Positions 23,869 to 36,900 of a DNA stretch of 64,000 nt are shown here, piece after piece. Under the pieces are notes generated by a model. That model was not told the origin of the DNA, made no database searches, and was given only the letters and a program-made list of their open reading frames with translations. Numbering within the stretch: the first letter of the stretch is position 1; the number at the start of each line of letters is the position of its first letter. Both the position numbers and the translations under genes were made by a program. Origin of the DNA: Blasia pusilla (taxonomy: Eukaryota; Marchantiophyta; Marchantiopsida; Blasiales); the NCBI GenBank assembly GCA_050084515.1, contig CM114272.1:42346001-42410000 (forward strand), read 5' to 3'.

Positions 23869-26800
23869 ATGGCTTTCAGGTTGAGGTCTCAATTGCCCGC
23901 ATCGGCCCTCAGAAGCCGTTACCAATCGTGGCTGTGTGGAAGCGCGTCTGTTGCAGAATCCGACCATCGCAGGCGGATCTCGGAGACGCTTTCGCACTCT
24001 GGGGATTGCGGGCATGCAATCCGATCTGGGACAGAAGCTCGGGAAAATCTGGCACCGCGTGAGAGAAAGGTGCGCCTCCCATGGGGTTTCGTCGCAGTTC
24101 GAAGGACCATTGTTTCTGTTTCTCTCTCCGGGGACAATAGTCAGGCGAGTCGGAGGATCTTAATCGTGGAGCCATGGGCATCGCACCATAGTCTGGTGGA
24201 AGGCGGAGCTCATGGGCGCAGGTTTCTCAGCTCCAAGAAACCTGGACATGCTAAGGAGTTTGATGTTGTTGAGGAGAGAAAGACTCTCGCGGAGCAGGAG
24301 GCCAGCGACGACGAGGATCTTGGAGAGGAAGTAGCGTTGTTCGACGAGTCGGATCGAGAGGCTCTGGAGGCATTGGGGTCGGGAGACATATCAAATGTGG
24401 ATCTAGAGCAGCTGGAGAATTTGCTGGGAAGCGCAAGTCCGGGAGATTCCACTGTGGGAATTTTGTACCTGAAACTGGGTCAGGAGTATGATGCGGCGGG
24501 AGTGAGCGCAGAGAGGATTCTAAGATGCGGTGAAAACGCTCTTAAGATCTTCAATAGCAAGCAAGGAGAAGATGTACGATCCGAGTTGGGGATGTCCTTC
24601 CACTTGATCGGCACAGCGTACATGAGGATGGAGAAGTATGACAAGAGTTTGGACTATCTGAACAAATCCATGGAGATGTTGGAGAAGAAGGGTGGGAAGG
24701 AGAGCGAGGCTGCAAAATGTGCGGTCCGATTCATGATAGGAGAGGCTCTCTCTGGCATGGGGAAGCCCGAAGAAGCCCTTACACATCTGAGAGCTGCAGT
24801 GTCTGAGCAAGAACGTCTTTTGGGTCATGGTCACTCGCAGCTCGGAAGGAGCTATAGGCAAATGGCGGAGACGTTGACTCATGTCATGAAACACGAAGAA
24901 GGCCTGCCTCTAGTCGAAAAGGCCATCGAGATTCATACCAAGGCCTCCGGAGAAGAGTCTATGGAGATAGCAATCGACCGAAGACTTCTTGCAGTGATCT
25001 ACATTGGGCTTGAAGAACACGAGAAGGCTTTGGTACAGCACAAGCTTGTGAGGAAAATACTAGCAGGAACCGAGCATGCGAGTCAGACCGTGTTTGTGGA
25101 CATTGCTACCGCTGACACTGAGATCACTCTGGGGAAGTACGACGATGCCATCGCCTCTCTGGAGACAGCAATTTCCCTCGTGGATCATGGCTCTGCAATG
25201 CATGCCTTGGCTCTAGTGAATCTCGCCAAGGTGTATGAACGCCAGGGGAAGAAGGCCGAGGCTGACAATTACGCCCAAAAGGTGCTAGACATCTTGGAGA
25301 ACAAAGTGTTAGCCAACACAGATCCCTTGGCCGTGGCCGAGGGATTCACGGAGCTAGCAGCTCTGTACGGGAAATTGAATCAGATGGAGAGTGCCATTGA
25401 TCTTCTCAGGAAAGCTTATGCCATATATGCTCCAATTCCGCATCAACGAAATGCAGCAGCTGGAACACAGGCTCAGATTGGTATGCTGCTCTTCTTCACA
25501 GGGAAAGTGCAGGAAGCTATTCCCTACTTGGAGAATGCCGCGGAAACACTGCAAGACGCAGTTGGTGAACAAAACTTTGCCCTCGCAATGGTTCTCAATC
25601 ACTTGGGTGTGGCAAATGTGGAGCTGGAGAGACTGGTGGATGCCACTGAGCACTTTGAGAGAGCAAAGAGTATTTTTGACGAAGTGCTTGGCATAGACCA
25701 TGATGATACCCTTGCCGTGGCCCGAAATCTTGTCAACACCTATTCTTTACTTGATCGGTAAGCCTGTCTCTTATTCACATTTTCTCCCTCTGCTCTTTGT
25801 GTGTTTGTTGCTGCCGTAGGACTCTGGATTCAACAGACCTAGTTTCATGTTGTTGTACACACTTGTATCATTTAGAGGAGGAAGCTTTGATATTCTCTTC
25901 TTGGGGAAACTCCTGAGGACTGAAGCAACAGAACACCTAACTTTTTTATTTTGCATTATCCTGTTTGCACCCACATATAAGAAGCCTCAGATCGCTGCAA
26001 CACATCCCCTTGTTTCCTTTGAAGCAAGGGTTCATTTTCTCCATGCCTTCTTCAGAAACTCCCTGGAGAACGGAAGCAATACGATATCTTACTTTACTTG
26101 CATCATTCAGTTTGCACCCCTATCTTTGGCTCATAATCCCCAGACCCCTGCACAACGATCCCTTCTGTCCTCCCAGGATGCCGGGACATTGGCAGTAAGA
26201 CATGGTGGGAACTTTTTAAGGGTTGATGATCATATTCTGTTTTTGTACTGGTCTCACTTCATTACTGTTAGACGTCTCATTTACTGAAGCAATCTCCCAG
26301 CAATTAGAAGATCTTGTTGTTTTGTAGCATCTGTCATGAAAGTGAGTTGAGCACCAGATGATCTGCATCTCTTACTCAGCCTGTGTGGTGCCATATAGGT
26401 CCAAAGTCATCCTCCTTAGTTCCCTTTACGGTACCTATCATGGAATGTTAGAACCGATGTTCAAATTTTGTGCGCACCACACTAAAGCAGAAATTCCTGC
26501 CACCTCAAATTCCGTTTGTCTGGTATCCTTCTCATCGTTTCCCTTTCACTCTCAGGAATCAGTTTGCGTACCCATGCAGATCTCTTTGAGCCCACCTCAT
26601 CTTCCTGCAATGCTCGAGGATGAGGGTTTAGTTCCAAAAAGCTTCTTCATGTGCTGGCTTAGGTGGGAATTCTCTGTGATTCTTTGATGAAAAAGGCCAT
26701 GACTGTCACTGCTCTCCCCCATGAATTCTGTGGGGGTGGGGATTTGATTGGTTTCAATCTCGAGTGGATTTTCCCTTCATCTCTAAATTTCGTCATTTTT

Positions 26801-27117
26801 AATGGGTCCTGATCAACAACTGGCCTAATTGCTGCCATCCAGAGCCCATTCAATTCAACATGACTGCCACAGTTGCTTTTGTGTAATGGTTGCCTGACGG
26901 AATGAATGGTGAAACTTGCAGGCTAGATGATGCTATTAAGTATCAAAAGCAAATCGTTCAAGAACTGCGAAAGAAAGGTGATGAGGTGAAGGAGATGCTC
27001 GAAGAAGCAGTCAATTATCTAATGATGTTGGAAGACCACAGTGAGAGTGGCAAGCCCATCAGCCAATCATATGGCTCGGCCTCACCTCGGCAATTTGGGC
27101 GTATTATCAGCGACTAG
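23869..27117 (+). CDS. Tetratricopeptide-repeat protein, kinesin-light-chain-like, organelle-targeted?
   Basis: Two exons, 23869-25757 and 26922-27117 (GTAAGC donor, TTGCAG acceptor, reading through DRLDDAIKYQ), 694 aa. I chose ATG at 23869 (GCGATGGC context). The frame is open upstream but has no earlier ATG close by. The first 70 or so residues (MAFRLRSQLPASALRSRYQS) are Arg/Ser-rich and poor in acids, like a mitochondrial or plastid presequence. An acidic linker follows (about 120-175), then a continuous array of helical TPR units from about 185 to 665 (for example GTAYMRMEKYDKSLDYLNKS and VNLAKVYERQGKKAEADNYA). The spacing of about 42 residues is the kinesin-light-chain/nephrocystin-3 type. 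Plants have a family of such proteins of mostly scaffold function. The C-terminus is Ser-rich. No catalytic domain is seen, and the function beyond protein binding is unknown. Confidence 0.9.
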
Positions 27118-28491
27118 ATCACATAATATGCGGAAAACGCCTTTGCGTACTTTACTTTATCTTCTCACAAATGGTTCTGAGGAAGGCCCTTCTGATTACT
27201 CATGTAGCCCCCCTATGTACGGCAGAGAAAAGAGCATGTAGATTTCACCGGATGTAGTTGTAGTCAGTTTGTCTTATTTACCTTCCAGATGTACTGTCTG
27301 GGACATGACTCGGGCCCATTTATCATTTCCATTCATACCACTTCCGAATGGAAGTTTAGTAGAGTAGTTGAATGTCAAGTATCAGTTTTGACCCCAACCT
27401 GTTTTTGCACACGTTCTCTTAGCATCGATAAAATGGATGACTTTGGGAGATGAACTTTACTGTAAATGTATTTCAGCTGTTTTAATCGTTAAACCCTATC
27501 AAATATCATCAAGCCGGAGCAAGCGGATTTCAAATTTAGTCCCGGATGTTTTCTTGGATGCTATCTATTCCAGATGTGTGTTTCGACCTTTCTATGAAGA
27601 CGACTACTGGATACCCCGATTCTCAGTAATTTTCTCGTAGTGTAGGTGTTCCCTTTGGGACATGTACATGGCAATATTTTGTACACTGAAATAGAAACGG
27701 AATCGGTTCCTTCTCCGCTTCTATAAAGAAGAATTTTCATTCTGTATCGTCTTACTTACAAAATTTCAGAATATGATTTCTAGATTACCAGAAACGGAGA
27801 TTCACCGTGCGTCATCATACAACAAGATAGATGCAGCCTTGAAAAGATAGGCTTGGCATTCCGCTTGCAAGTTCCCTCGGAAGAATCCTAAATCTCCGAT
27901 TAACAGCCCTTCCCCAAAACTATGAAATAATTACTCTGGATACAAACTTTCGTGTTTTGGCTGGCTAGTTGCAAATCCTCCACACAAGAGGAGCACGCCT
28001 AACATGAGGCTGCGAGACTCTGAAATTTCATTACGGCAGACAGGTCGCCAATCCTACCCAAAAGAGAAAAATCCCTTTGAAGACCGCTGCGTTTCAAAGT
28101 CTAATCCCCGAGACGAAACCCTGTCAAGATGCCCGTAATTCGGGGTTTCTGAATTCTGAACGAGGTAATACGAAGGCTGCTGAATTCTAAACTCAGTTCT
28201 GTACAGGGTATACTCTCGGCCTCTCCATACGAGCTCAGGTCGCACACTAAAAGTAGCTTACCCCTTCCGAGAAAGAGAGCTAGTTGGCTGCTTGCTTTGT
28301 ACGTCTGTCCTTGTGATTACTTCCTCATATCTCTCTCGACTCCTTATCAGCAGCCAATCTTTCATGACCTCAATTCTCATTTGGCAGTATTGGTTTAGGG
28401 CATAATTATCATCCAATTCTACGGAGGAACAATTCCGCTAGAAAGTTCTAATCTATAATTTCAAAAGTGGGAACTTAAATAAACGTTAAAT
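27118..28491. other. Convergent intergenic region (3' ends of two genes)
   Basis: Lies between the stop of the TPR gene (plus) and the stop of the GH123-like gene (minus). It must hold both 3' untranslated regions. No other gene is supported. Confidence 0.5.
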
Positions 28492-31400
28492 CTATTGGGT
28501 ATTGTACTTATACCCATCATCAAGAGCGTGCCGGCATGATCGGTACACCTCACTCCGCATAGCTTCCACTGGAGGATGCTCGAGTGTGTACTGTTCTGGT
28601 CCGTAATATAATCCCGTCTTTTCCAGCATTGCCATAGCGGCTAGCCTGCCATATATTGAAGAGTAGAGCTGCAAATACTCGAAGTCCTGCAGAACTCGGT
28701 TCGGACATCCAACAAGCTCGTTTTACTGTCAAGATTTTCTATGAGTGCACGAGAGGATTTTCTTCTAGGCTAAAAAATTCGACCAGAGACTGCCAAACCA
28801 AGGGGGTGATATGTCCACCCTCTGCATGAGCCAGTGAAGAAGCATGCTAAGTAGTCAATTCCAATTATCATCTCTTAATCCAGTCTCCAATGAGGTTTCC
28901 GCTTCTGATATTTGGATGAGTGGGACAGTGGCTGACCTGCATTCCACTCAGAATCCGCTCCAGACGAACAGATGCTACGGGTACAGAGGAGCCTGGTGTG
29001 AAAACTTCACCAGGGTAATAGAGTACCCCATCACCTGGGGGTAATCCTCGTCTGAATCGTATCTGAATCACAACCATTCACAAATCACAGGTTGAAAATT
29101 CATGGAAGAGGGTAGACAAAGACGGTAGACCAAGCAGATCCATACAGTACGTTTACAAGGACGTACTATATGGACTCAGCAATTCACAGCCTCAGCCATT
29201 TTCTACATGTAGTTACCACTTTCATTTTAAGAGGCCAACAAGATGTGTTTGGCAAAAATAGCCCTAACAAAGTTACTGATCGACTGGGAAAGCACTCCAT
29301 CTCAAATTCACCTCCGCTGTTGGAGATACAGCTCTTTCATAGCAGTTGGCACCCCAGTACAAAAATCCAGTGCCACCTTCTTTCCACGCACGCCACAGAA
29401 CTGCACGATGCTGTGTGCCTCTCATTCCAAGGTGCCAATTCGGATGAGGATCTGAAGGCCCGATACACACATATGTCCACCACTCCTACACAATAAAGTG
29501 AGCTTAAGTAGAACCTTATTGGCCATAAGCATTGCCGATACAAATGGAATGGGAGCCACTATTGGATTTCCACATCTGTAGTGCCCAAATCGAACATTCA
29601 ATTTTACCTCCCTATTTTCTGGTTGGAGTTCCGCAATGATGTTCTGTACTAACTCCTCACGTCCCCCTAGCACCCATTCACTGTAAGCCACACCGTATAC
29701 CACAACATGAACAAGTTCCACATTAGTCGACTCGCCAAAAACCCTCAAGGTTGCACATTGAGCGGAAGGGTTTCATTCCTTGAACAAGGCTTCACCACAT
29801 CAGATTACTAGAAGGTACTCATAACAACTTCTTTACCCTAAACGAACCAATCACCCAATAGGATTGAGAGCATGCGCATTTTCAAGATATTTTTGAAGAT
29901 CACGACCAAAGGTTCTGAAATGTTCAGACGCGACTTCTTGTGTGTTTCGTATGATAAGTACCTCGTACAAAAGATCTGAGTATGGGGTCGCAAGAATGAT
30001 GGAACTTTCACAAACGCTTCAAAACTTCCTGGAACCACTGCGCCGTCACTGGGTCCTGCACAATCCATAAGACGCATCCAGTGAACCTATCTTATAGTTT
30101 TCAACAGGTTATTATATTTACTTCATTCCTCAATATGATCAAGGGTCACCCGTGACCAAGAGCATGTACAGATAGCAATGGTTTGTTGAACATACCCTAT
30201 ACGAGTCAATTTTTCCACCTAGAGGAGAGAAAAGCATAGCCATGTCATCTGAAACAAATATAATAACTAGTCTTGGGTGAGGTGTGTACTTTACCGCAAA
30301 AGTAAGTGGTCAGGAGCCGTGCATCTGGAGCCGTTGTCCTGATTTCTTCTGATACTCTCCGAATATGTTCATACTGCTCCAAGCCTACAGGCTGATTCAA
30401 GCAACAAGATTCTATTTGTAATCTGTCTCTCATGGATAAATTCCTTGCCTGCATAGCTGTAAATTCATACATGATGCACCAACTTTACTGTGCTGAAAGT
30501 CACATCCCAACTCCAACTTATTGGCTGAACTGTTTCTTGAAGGCCAGCACACGCATAGGAACCTCACATACTTGAATAAATGGAAATACCTCATCCCAGA
30601 CATAAAAGTATGCCTTCTTCCAGTGCTTCTTAGTCCTTAGAATCTCTAACTCCCGCTTCAAACCAACCTTTGCAGCATCAGAACTGCAATAGCAGATATA
30701 AGGAGATCCAGATTCAAGCTTTTTCAAAACAAAAGTTATCTGAAACCGAATGGTTGTATTCTCATTGACCATTTGGATTCAGATGCTTCACCTTCGCTAT
30801 ATTTGCCTTCATTCTTTGAGATCTAGGCTCACCACCCTGGAGTTATCAAAAGAACTAGCTAGGAGCAGAGCATGTAAGTGATTCTTCAGTAATTGTGGGG
30901 ACCATCTGGGTTCCTCAAACTAGTCAAATGCTTGATAATGTATAGAAGTACAAGAATCTCATAAGTCACTCCATAATCAGACTATGGTACGAGTGTCACC
31001 ACCCAATCTACTACGATCTACTAAATGCAGATAACCCACCTGCTGAGAATAGGTGCATAAGAAACTGCATATGCAGATAGTTTTGGATCAGAGTAGTATT
31101 CCTCTGCCTTGGGATGATCCGCTACAAACACACCGAGCACAAAGTGTCAAAACATCTTAAGCTTTGGAACACCTCGAGTCCAAATGCTCTCTCCCATCAA
31201 ACAGTTCTAAGTCTGCAGAGGCAATGACACAAACCTCACAACGTAAGTGGAGACACGGTCCACTGCTCCTTTCATGAGTCCATCCCATCAAGTACTCTAA
31301 AGATGTTATTTACTGACTGATAAAACACATAGGTGCACCCCAAGACTACACTTCACAAACCACAAGCTGTAATGGGTTTACAACAATCCAGTTAAGAATT

Positions 31401-33956
31401 CTTCCAGCAAGCAGCCCCATAAGCAAACCGCATCGTGGAAAACTATACCGGGCCAGGGACATGTGTATGTCAGGACGCGCATATTTTCGCCCCATCTGCA
31501 GAAGAACGGGCTCAATCTATACTGCAGTAACCATTGAAAATGCATGTCTAGCGAGTTGTACCAGTCAATGCTTTCATGCTCCAAGCCAAAACGTTCCTCG
31601 ATAACAGTCTCCGATATCTTCAAAATAGCTGTCAAAGATAATAGATATGGGTTTGAAGCAAATTGTATTGCTGCCCTTTCCAATTCAAAACACAAAAGCG
31701 TAACCTTAAGTATAACGTAAAAAAGGATACACCAAAAACAGCAGGTAGGGATGGCGTAATTGGTATTACAAAGTCCCACACAGTTAAGCTGACATTCAAG
31801 TGCACTGCTAGCGGAGTTCTGTAGTCTTCATCTATATCCATTTTTCCTTGCTCTCCCCGGCTACCAGTTAACAATGGGGACTGGAGTAGCTGCTGTAACT
31901 CTGCACAAATTGTCTGTAGGCCATCTGCCTGAAATCAAACAAGGATATCCACTCATTTCCCAGGTACCAAGTTCTCCCTCCAAAAAGAAGGCCAAATGCA
32001 GATTCCAATTCCATCAAAGAAACAATAACTACCCTGCCAGCTTACTTCATGATTGGAAACTTACTCCTTTCATTTCTCTGGCTTCTGCTCTGATCAGAAT
32101 ACTTTGTATCTCCTTCCTTATTTCTCCTTTGTCATCACTTCCATCTCCATTCTCAATTCTACAAACACCAATGTTAAATGAAGAAAGTGGAGCTCACACA
32201 TCTACAGGCATGAACATTTCTAAAAGATCTAGGAAAGAACCCAGAAGTAAATCCACAGATCTAGGCACTCAGATCATGGGTCCACACTGCAATCCCATGA
32301 CGTCTGCATTAACTCACTCGGACTCAGCCTTCACTGCCAAGAAGGTGATTTCTCCTTCATAAAATCCAGGAGGTTGGGTTGCAGGAACATCCACGGAAAG
32401 CCACAGACCTACAGTCTCTCTGCAAATCAAGGCAGGTGTCAGTACATTGGATACCAAGCTTTTGAATGCCAATACAAGTTCTAGCTGTTGATCTGAACGT
32501 CACAGAGCATTTGTTTTCAAACGAGGCAATTAGCAGAAAAGGTATATAATGGATGGGAAGAGAGATAGTTCAGTGAAGTGGAACATTATGAGCTCATTGA
32601 TTTTGAGCCATGGTTCCTGTGGTTAGGAATATTATTCTAGTTCTGAACTCTCAAAACTCTCTGTGTCTACTAGTATCAGTATTTGGATCTCTTCTTGTGG
32701 ATTCTTCCACTCCTGAAGTAATTTTGAATTCGGTGGAAGCATGCACTATCCATTACCTTTCCCATGCAATAGAACTTGTTCAATGAATGTCCTGCAGTTA
32801 AAGGAAGAATTAACTAAACACCCCGACCACAACACAGAAAGTGTCAAACATAGGTTCTATGTTCTTCGAATCATTCATTGGACTTGCAAAAATGCCAGCA
32901 CTATACAGAAGACTTCAAGGCAACTCTCACCCAGGTAGCAAACCTATTCGTGTTGTTGGTAACTCCAAAGGGACAAGAGCATCAGGTACACCCAGGATCG
33001 GCACTACCCGTCGCAAGGTGATAGCATCCCCAACTTTCAACCTGCCAACATGTTAAGAGTAAGCTTCAGCTTGAATGAAAAAGGGAAAGTTTGCAGAAGT
33101 GAGGTGGACTACGTGGTATCATGATCATCCACATGTTCGGAGTCAGTAATCCGTCAGCCCTCGGTTACCACACTAGGACCAACTTTACGAGTTCTGCGTG
33201 CAGTATTATATTTCCATTGACTACAATCAAACGACAAGAATTTAGTCGGTTCTCCCGAACTTCATTCGGTACAAGGGTACTCGGAACAGGTAGTCACTTC
33301 GATCCCGAGGCACTGCATAGATCTGTGCATTGTATTTGAACATGACCAACATATCCACCGCTTGCCCATGACAGTTTCGGTCGCAGAGCAATTTGTACGC
33401 TCTCTTTTTCATTCCTTGCAGCTAAAAGATTGATCTGTATATGACCGATAAGCCGTGAGTCAAAATAGTGCAGAAAATTTAAGAACATCATGGATATTTG
33501 CGAAAGTGAGCTGCACAACCTGAAAAGTAAGAGAAAGAAGGAAATCGTAACACATTAGTGTCTAATTCCTAGCCCTTTCCTCTCAAGCATTAAGTGGAAG
33601 TCGGTTTAACAATACAGCCCTGATCATAAGATGCATGATAGTTTCCCTGCCAGTCCTACGCAGATCGCGTCAGGATCACTACTTCACACGTATTCTTGAA
33701 CGGGTCAAGGTTCAGAATGTACTCGTTCAAGAGGTCGAGGGGGTTCTTGCTCTCCTATAGTGGCTGTATTTGGCATTGACCACACATGCAGCAGAGCTGC
33801 TGTAGGATGCCTGGTAACATCAACCACCTGGGTTGTAGGACCTAAATTTCTTACACCTGGTTCGATCCACCCGTACCCCGTACCTCCACCTCCCACTCCT
33901 TCGATTGGTGGAGGAACTATGTAGTCCACATTGCGCTGCATATTACGAAGAGAAAG
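28492..33956 (-). CDS. Glycoside hydrolase 123-like (DUF4091) protein, 15 recognised exons
   Basis: Exons joined 5' to 3': 33956-33723, 33434-33298, 33041-32931, 32419-32318, 32158-32065, 31928-31733, 31628-31449, 31121-31040, 30683-30590, 30391-30295, 30055-29962, 29680-29608, 29485-29312, 29062-28937 and 28686-28492. The total is 1989 nt, all introns are GT-AG and phases agree throughout. Landmarks are NLLAARNEKESVQIALRP (N-terminal beta domain), NMRVLTYTCPWP, KKAYFYVWDE (catalytic-barrel Asp-Glu typical of the family), TTAPDARLLTTYFCG, EWWTYVCIGPSDPHPNWH and GGTGFLYWGANCYERA. These fit DUF4091/GH123 proteins, whose characterised bacterial members are N-acetylgalactosaminidases; the plant substrate is unknown. 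The true start is unsettled. It could be the internal Met at 33941 (MQRNVDYIV), or an upstream exon such as the open frame 34207-33977 (MELWSAYNDPS). Confidence 0.88.
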
Positions 33957-36900
33957 CTGCACACCAAAACGAGATATTAGCCTAACAAGAGCAGGATGCT
34001 TTCTCGAGGCCCGACATGAAAATCAGTTCTGATTTGGTTAGATTTCTTGCTATGGTTGCCAAGTGCGGGCATATGTGAACTCTTCATGAATCGCTTCTCT
34101 TCCAACCGATCAGGATTTGCAGTAAACGCCAACGTCCACGTAAAATCCCACTTGCACGAAAACTTCGCTTGCAAGCTCGGATCATTATATGCTGACCACA
34201 GTTCCATAAAAACAACAACCGCTGCTTCTCTTTTTTAGTACACATTCTAGATAATGGACACGAGAGTCAACTCGGAAGAAGAAAAAAATAGGTACCATCG
34301 AAACACTGTACGTAATATTAACTATTCAGCTCGGGGTGAAATATTTCTGAACTCAGTGATGCCGATCGCACAGGTAAACATCGGTAGCAGTAATTCCATT
34401 CACTCATCAACGAGCAACTTAGCCTCTGTGTAACTCTAGAAAATTAGAATTCATCGAAACACTTGGAGCTGCGTCACAAAAGAATTGTACACAAAACATA
34501 TATAATGAGTGCAAATGCGCTTAATTGGACTCTCACGGTAAGAAGTAAAAATTCCATTAGCCATCTGATGACATTTTCGGGTCAAACTTCCTGCTGAAAT
34601 TTTGACATGCCAAAATCGGGCGTTTCAAAACTCTTCGCATCGTACGATCGCACTGAACAGCTCATGACAGCATACAGAAGGCCATGGATAAACCATTACT
34701 CATCCAACAGGGGTGGCGGACAGCCAAAATTGCATATTGTCTTCAGTGGGTGGCTAAACGCCTGCAATTATTTCTTGCTTTAACGTATGAGCTAATTGCA
34801 CATTCTTTGCTGACATTTACAGTACGGCGTCAGCTGTAAATCAATACCTCAAAGATCAGCTAAGAAATCGTTTCAGCTACACCGGAGATCCAAGAATCTG
34901 CTAGATCATAATAATTCCCACTCCAGTAACATGTTTTGCGAGAGTCAAATTGTAAACGTGTCTTTCTCTGGATCAGAAATACCAGCTTCTGAATTAAAGA
35001 AAGAACCGAAAGTCGATCGGACCAGCCAGAGGAACTCGCGATGCAACTCAAATCCAACACGAAATCGCCATCGAGGTGATCTCCAAGAACCGCACTCTAT
35101 CGACTTTCTGAGGAGCGTAACCAGCCATCCCGCGCTCTTCAAACTCAACTTACAAACACCAAGCCCGCTAAAATTCACAGGCTCCACCAATTTTGACCCG
35201 AATCGCTGTCCAACCACTCATCCACTCCCGCAAATGTAATTCACGTGCTCGATGAGAAACGCCTGATCGCTCTTGCAAATTGCGGAGTTCCCACGAGGAG
35301 ATAGGTCATTAGCGTGTGCGCTCTCTCTCGACGCTTCTGAGTCTCTGGGCAAGCGCGCCAGGCTGCAGCGGGCTATGACCAATACCGTGCCGTGGCAGCC
35401 GTGCTGCGGGCTCCCTACCACAGCCACGTGCCAATTCTTTCTTTTGACTCCTGCTGCTTACACATCTCGTCATAATGCACAGACTCCTCACTCGTCCAGT
35501 CCCCTGGGTAATAATAAGGGTTCGTTCGAGATCGGTCTCTTGGCGGACCGATACACATGTCATTACTACCCCAGTTCTTATGCCAGATATCATGGAATGT
35601 GGGACCCACATTGTCCTCATCCAATGAAATACAGAATTTTTGGCCAAATTTCCGCGCGTCGCAAGATGTAAGGCTTTTGGAGCTCCCCGACCGCGACCTT
35701 TACGATAGCGGTGCCTGTTTCGCGCCCTCTGGCGTGGCGCGATAAACGGACCAATTGAGGGGGTGATGCGGCGCGTTACCGCTCGGACCGAACAACGAGA
35801 CTTGTTTGTAACAGTGATCAGTACATAACCGGCGTTTCTTGTAAGGGTACTAGTCAGGTGCTCGTGCATATTGTTAGGGTACCCGTGCCCAACTATGGGG
35901 GAGATCCGGGGTTAAGAATAAAGTGAAAGTTAACTGGTTAAAGTTGAGAATTTCCCATAAATTTTTAAGTTGTCTGAAAAAAAGTTGGATGCCAGCGGGT
36001 TTTTTTGAATATCATAATCGAAAACGCGTTCAGAAACCGGAATCACCGTTTCCGATTGGACTTTCTTGGCAATATAGAGGGTCCCATGAAAAAACTCCCC
36101 AAACCCGTGCCTCTGCGATGCACGGGTTTAAATCAATTCGCGAAATAAGATTCAACATTCAATCAATTTTATCATTTTAAATTAATTTTGAGCAATTCTA
36201 GTGGCTTAGAAAGCAAACGATCATGTCAGGTCTTTTAGGATAGATCGGTGAGATGTAGTAGAGCGCCTTCGTGAGTAGTGGAGGACATGCTCAATAGGTC
36301 GAGGATGACCTGTTGAGGCCTCGGAAAAACTGAGAGAGCAGGTTTCCGCTTCTTTTCGGCTCATTTGGAACCATATTGAAGAACTTACTATTTTAGGTAA
36401 ATATCAATTTGAGTATACGATCGAATTTCTATTTTTGGTAAGTGGTCCTTGACCTCCTTCATCAGGTCAAGAGCCAAGGAGGTGAATTGGGAAAAAAGGT
36501 TACCATGGAGAGAGCTTGGGAGAGGGGAGGGGTATACCTCAAGGAGAGAGAGCTCATTCTCTCTTTGTTGAACCTCTTGGCATGAGGCGGCGGAGCTATG
36601 GTTTTGCTTGCCATGTGTGTGTAACCCAAGCCTCTCATTAGGAGAGTGGGTTTGGTTTGACATTGAGAGAGACATGTGAGAACTATGGTGTTGTAAGAGA
36701 GATTAGATCTTATTTAACAAATAGAGAATGAGAGAGTGAGAGAGCTTCATGGGGGATCTCGTTGGTCACTCGCTGTTTTGCAGGTAAGGGACCGTGTTCC
36801 CCGTTCAGCGGCTCATGGGAGTGCTCACCGGAGCAAGGGCTGCTTTGATTGTTCTTTGCATTTGCCGATTTTTCGTGTGGAAGAGTGGGGTGCGGAAGCG

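Noticed and set aside
23698-24452. Minus-strand and shifted ORFs over the TPR gene
   Set aside because: Shadows of a well-supported coding exon.
35218-35869. Overlapping ORFs on both strands near the GH123-like 5' end
   Set aside because: No domains, dense overlap on both strands, GC-richer promoter-like DNA.
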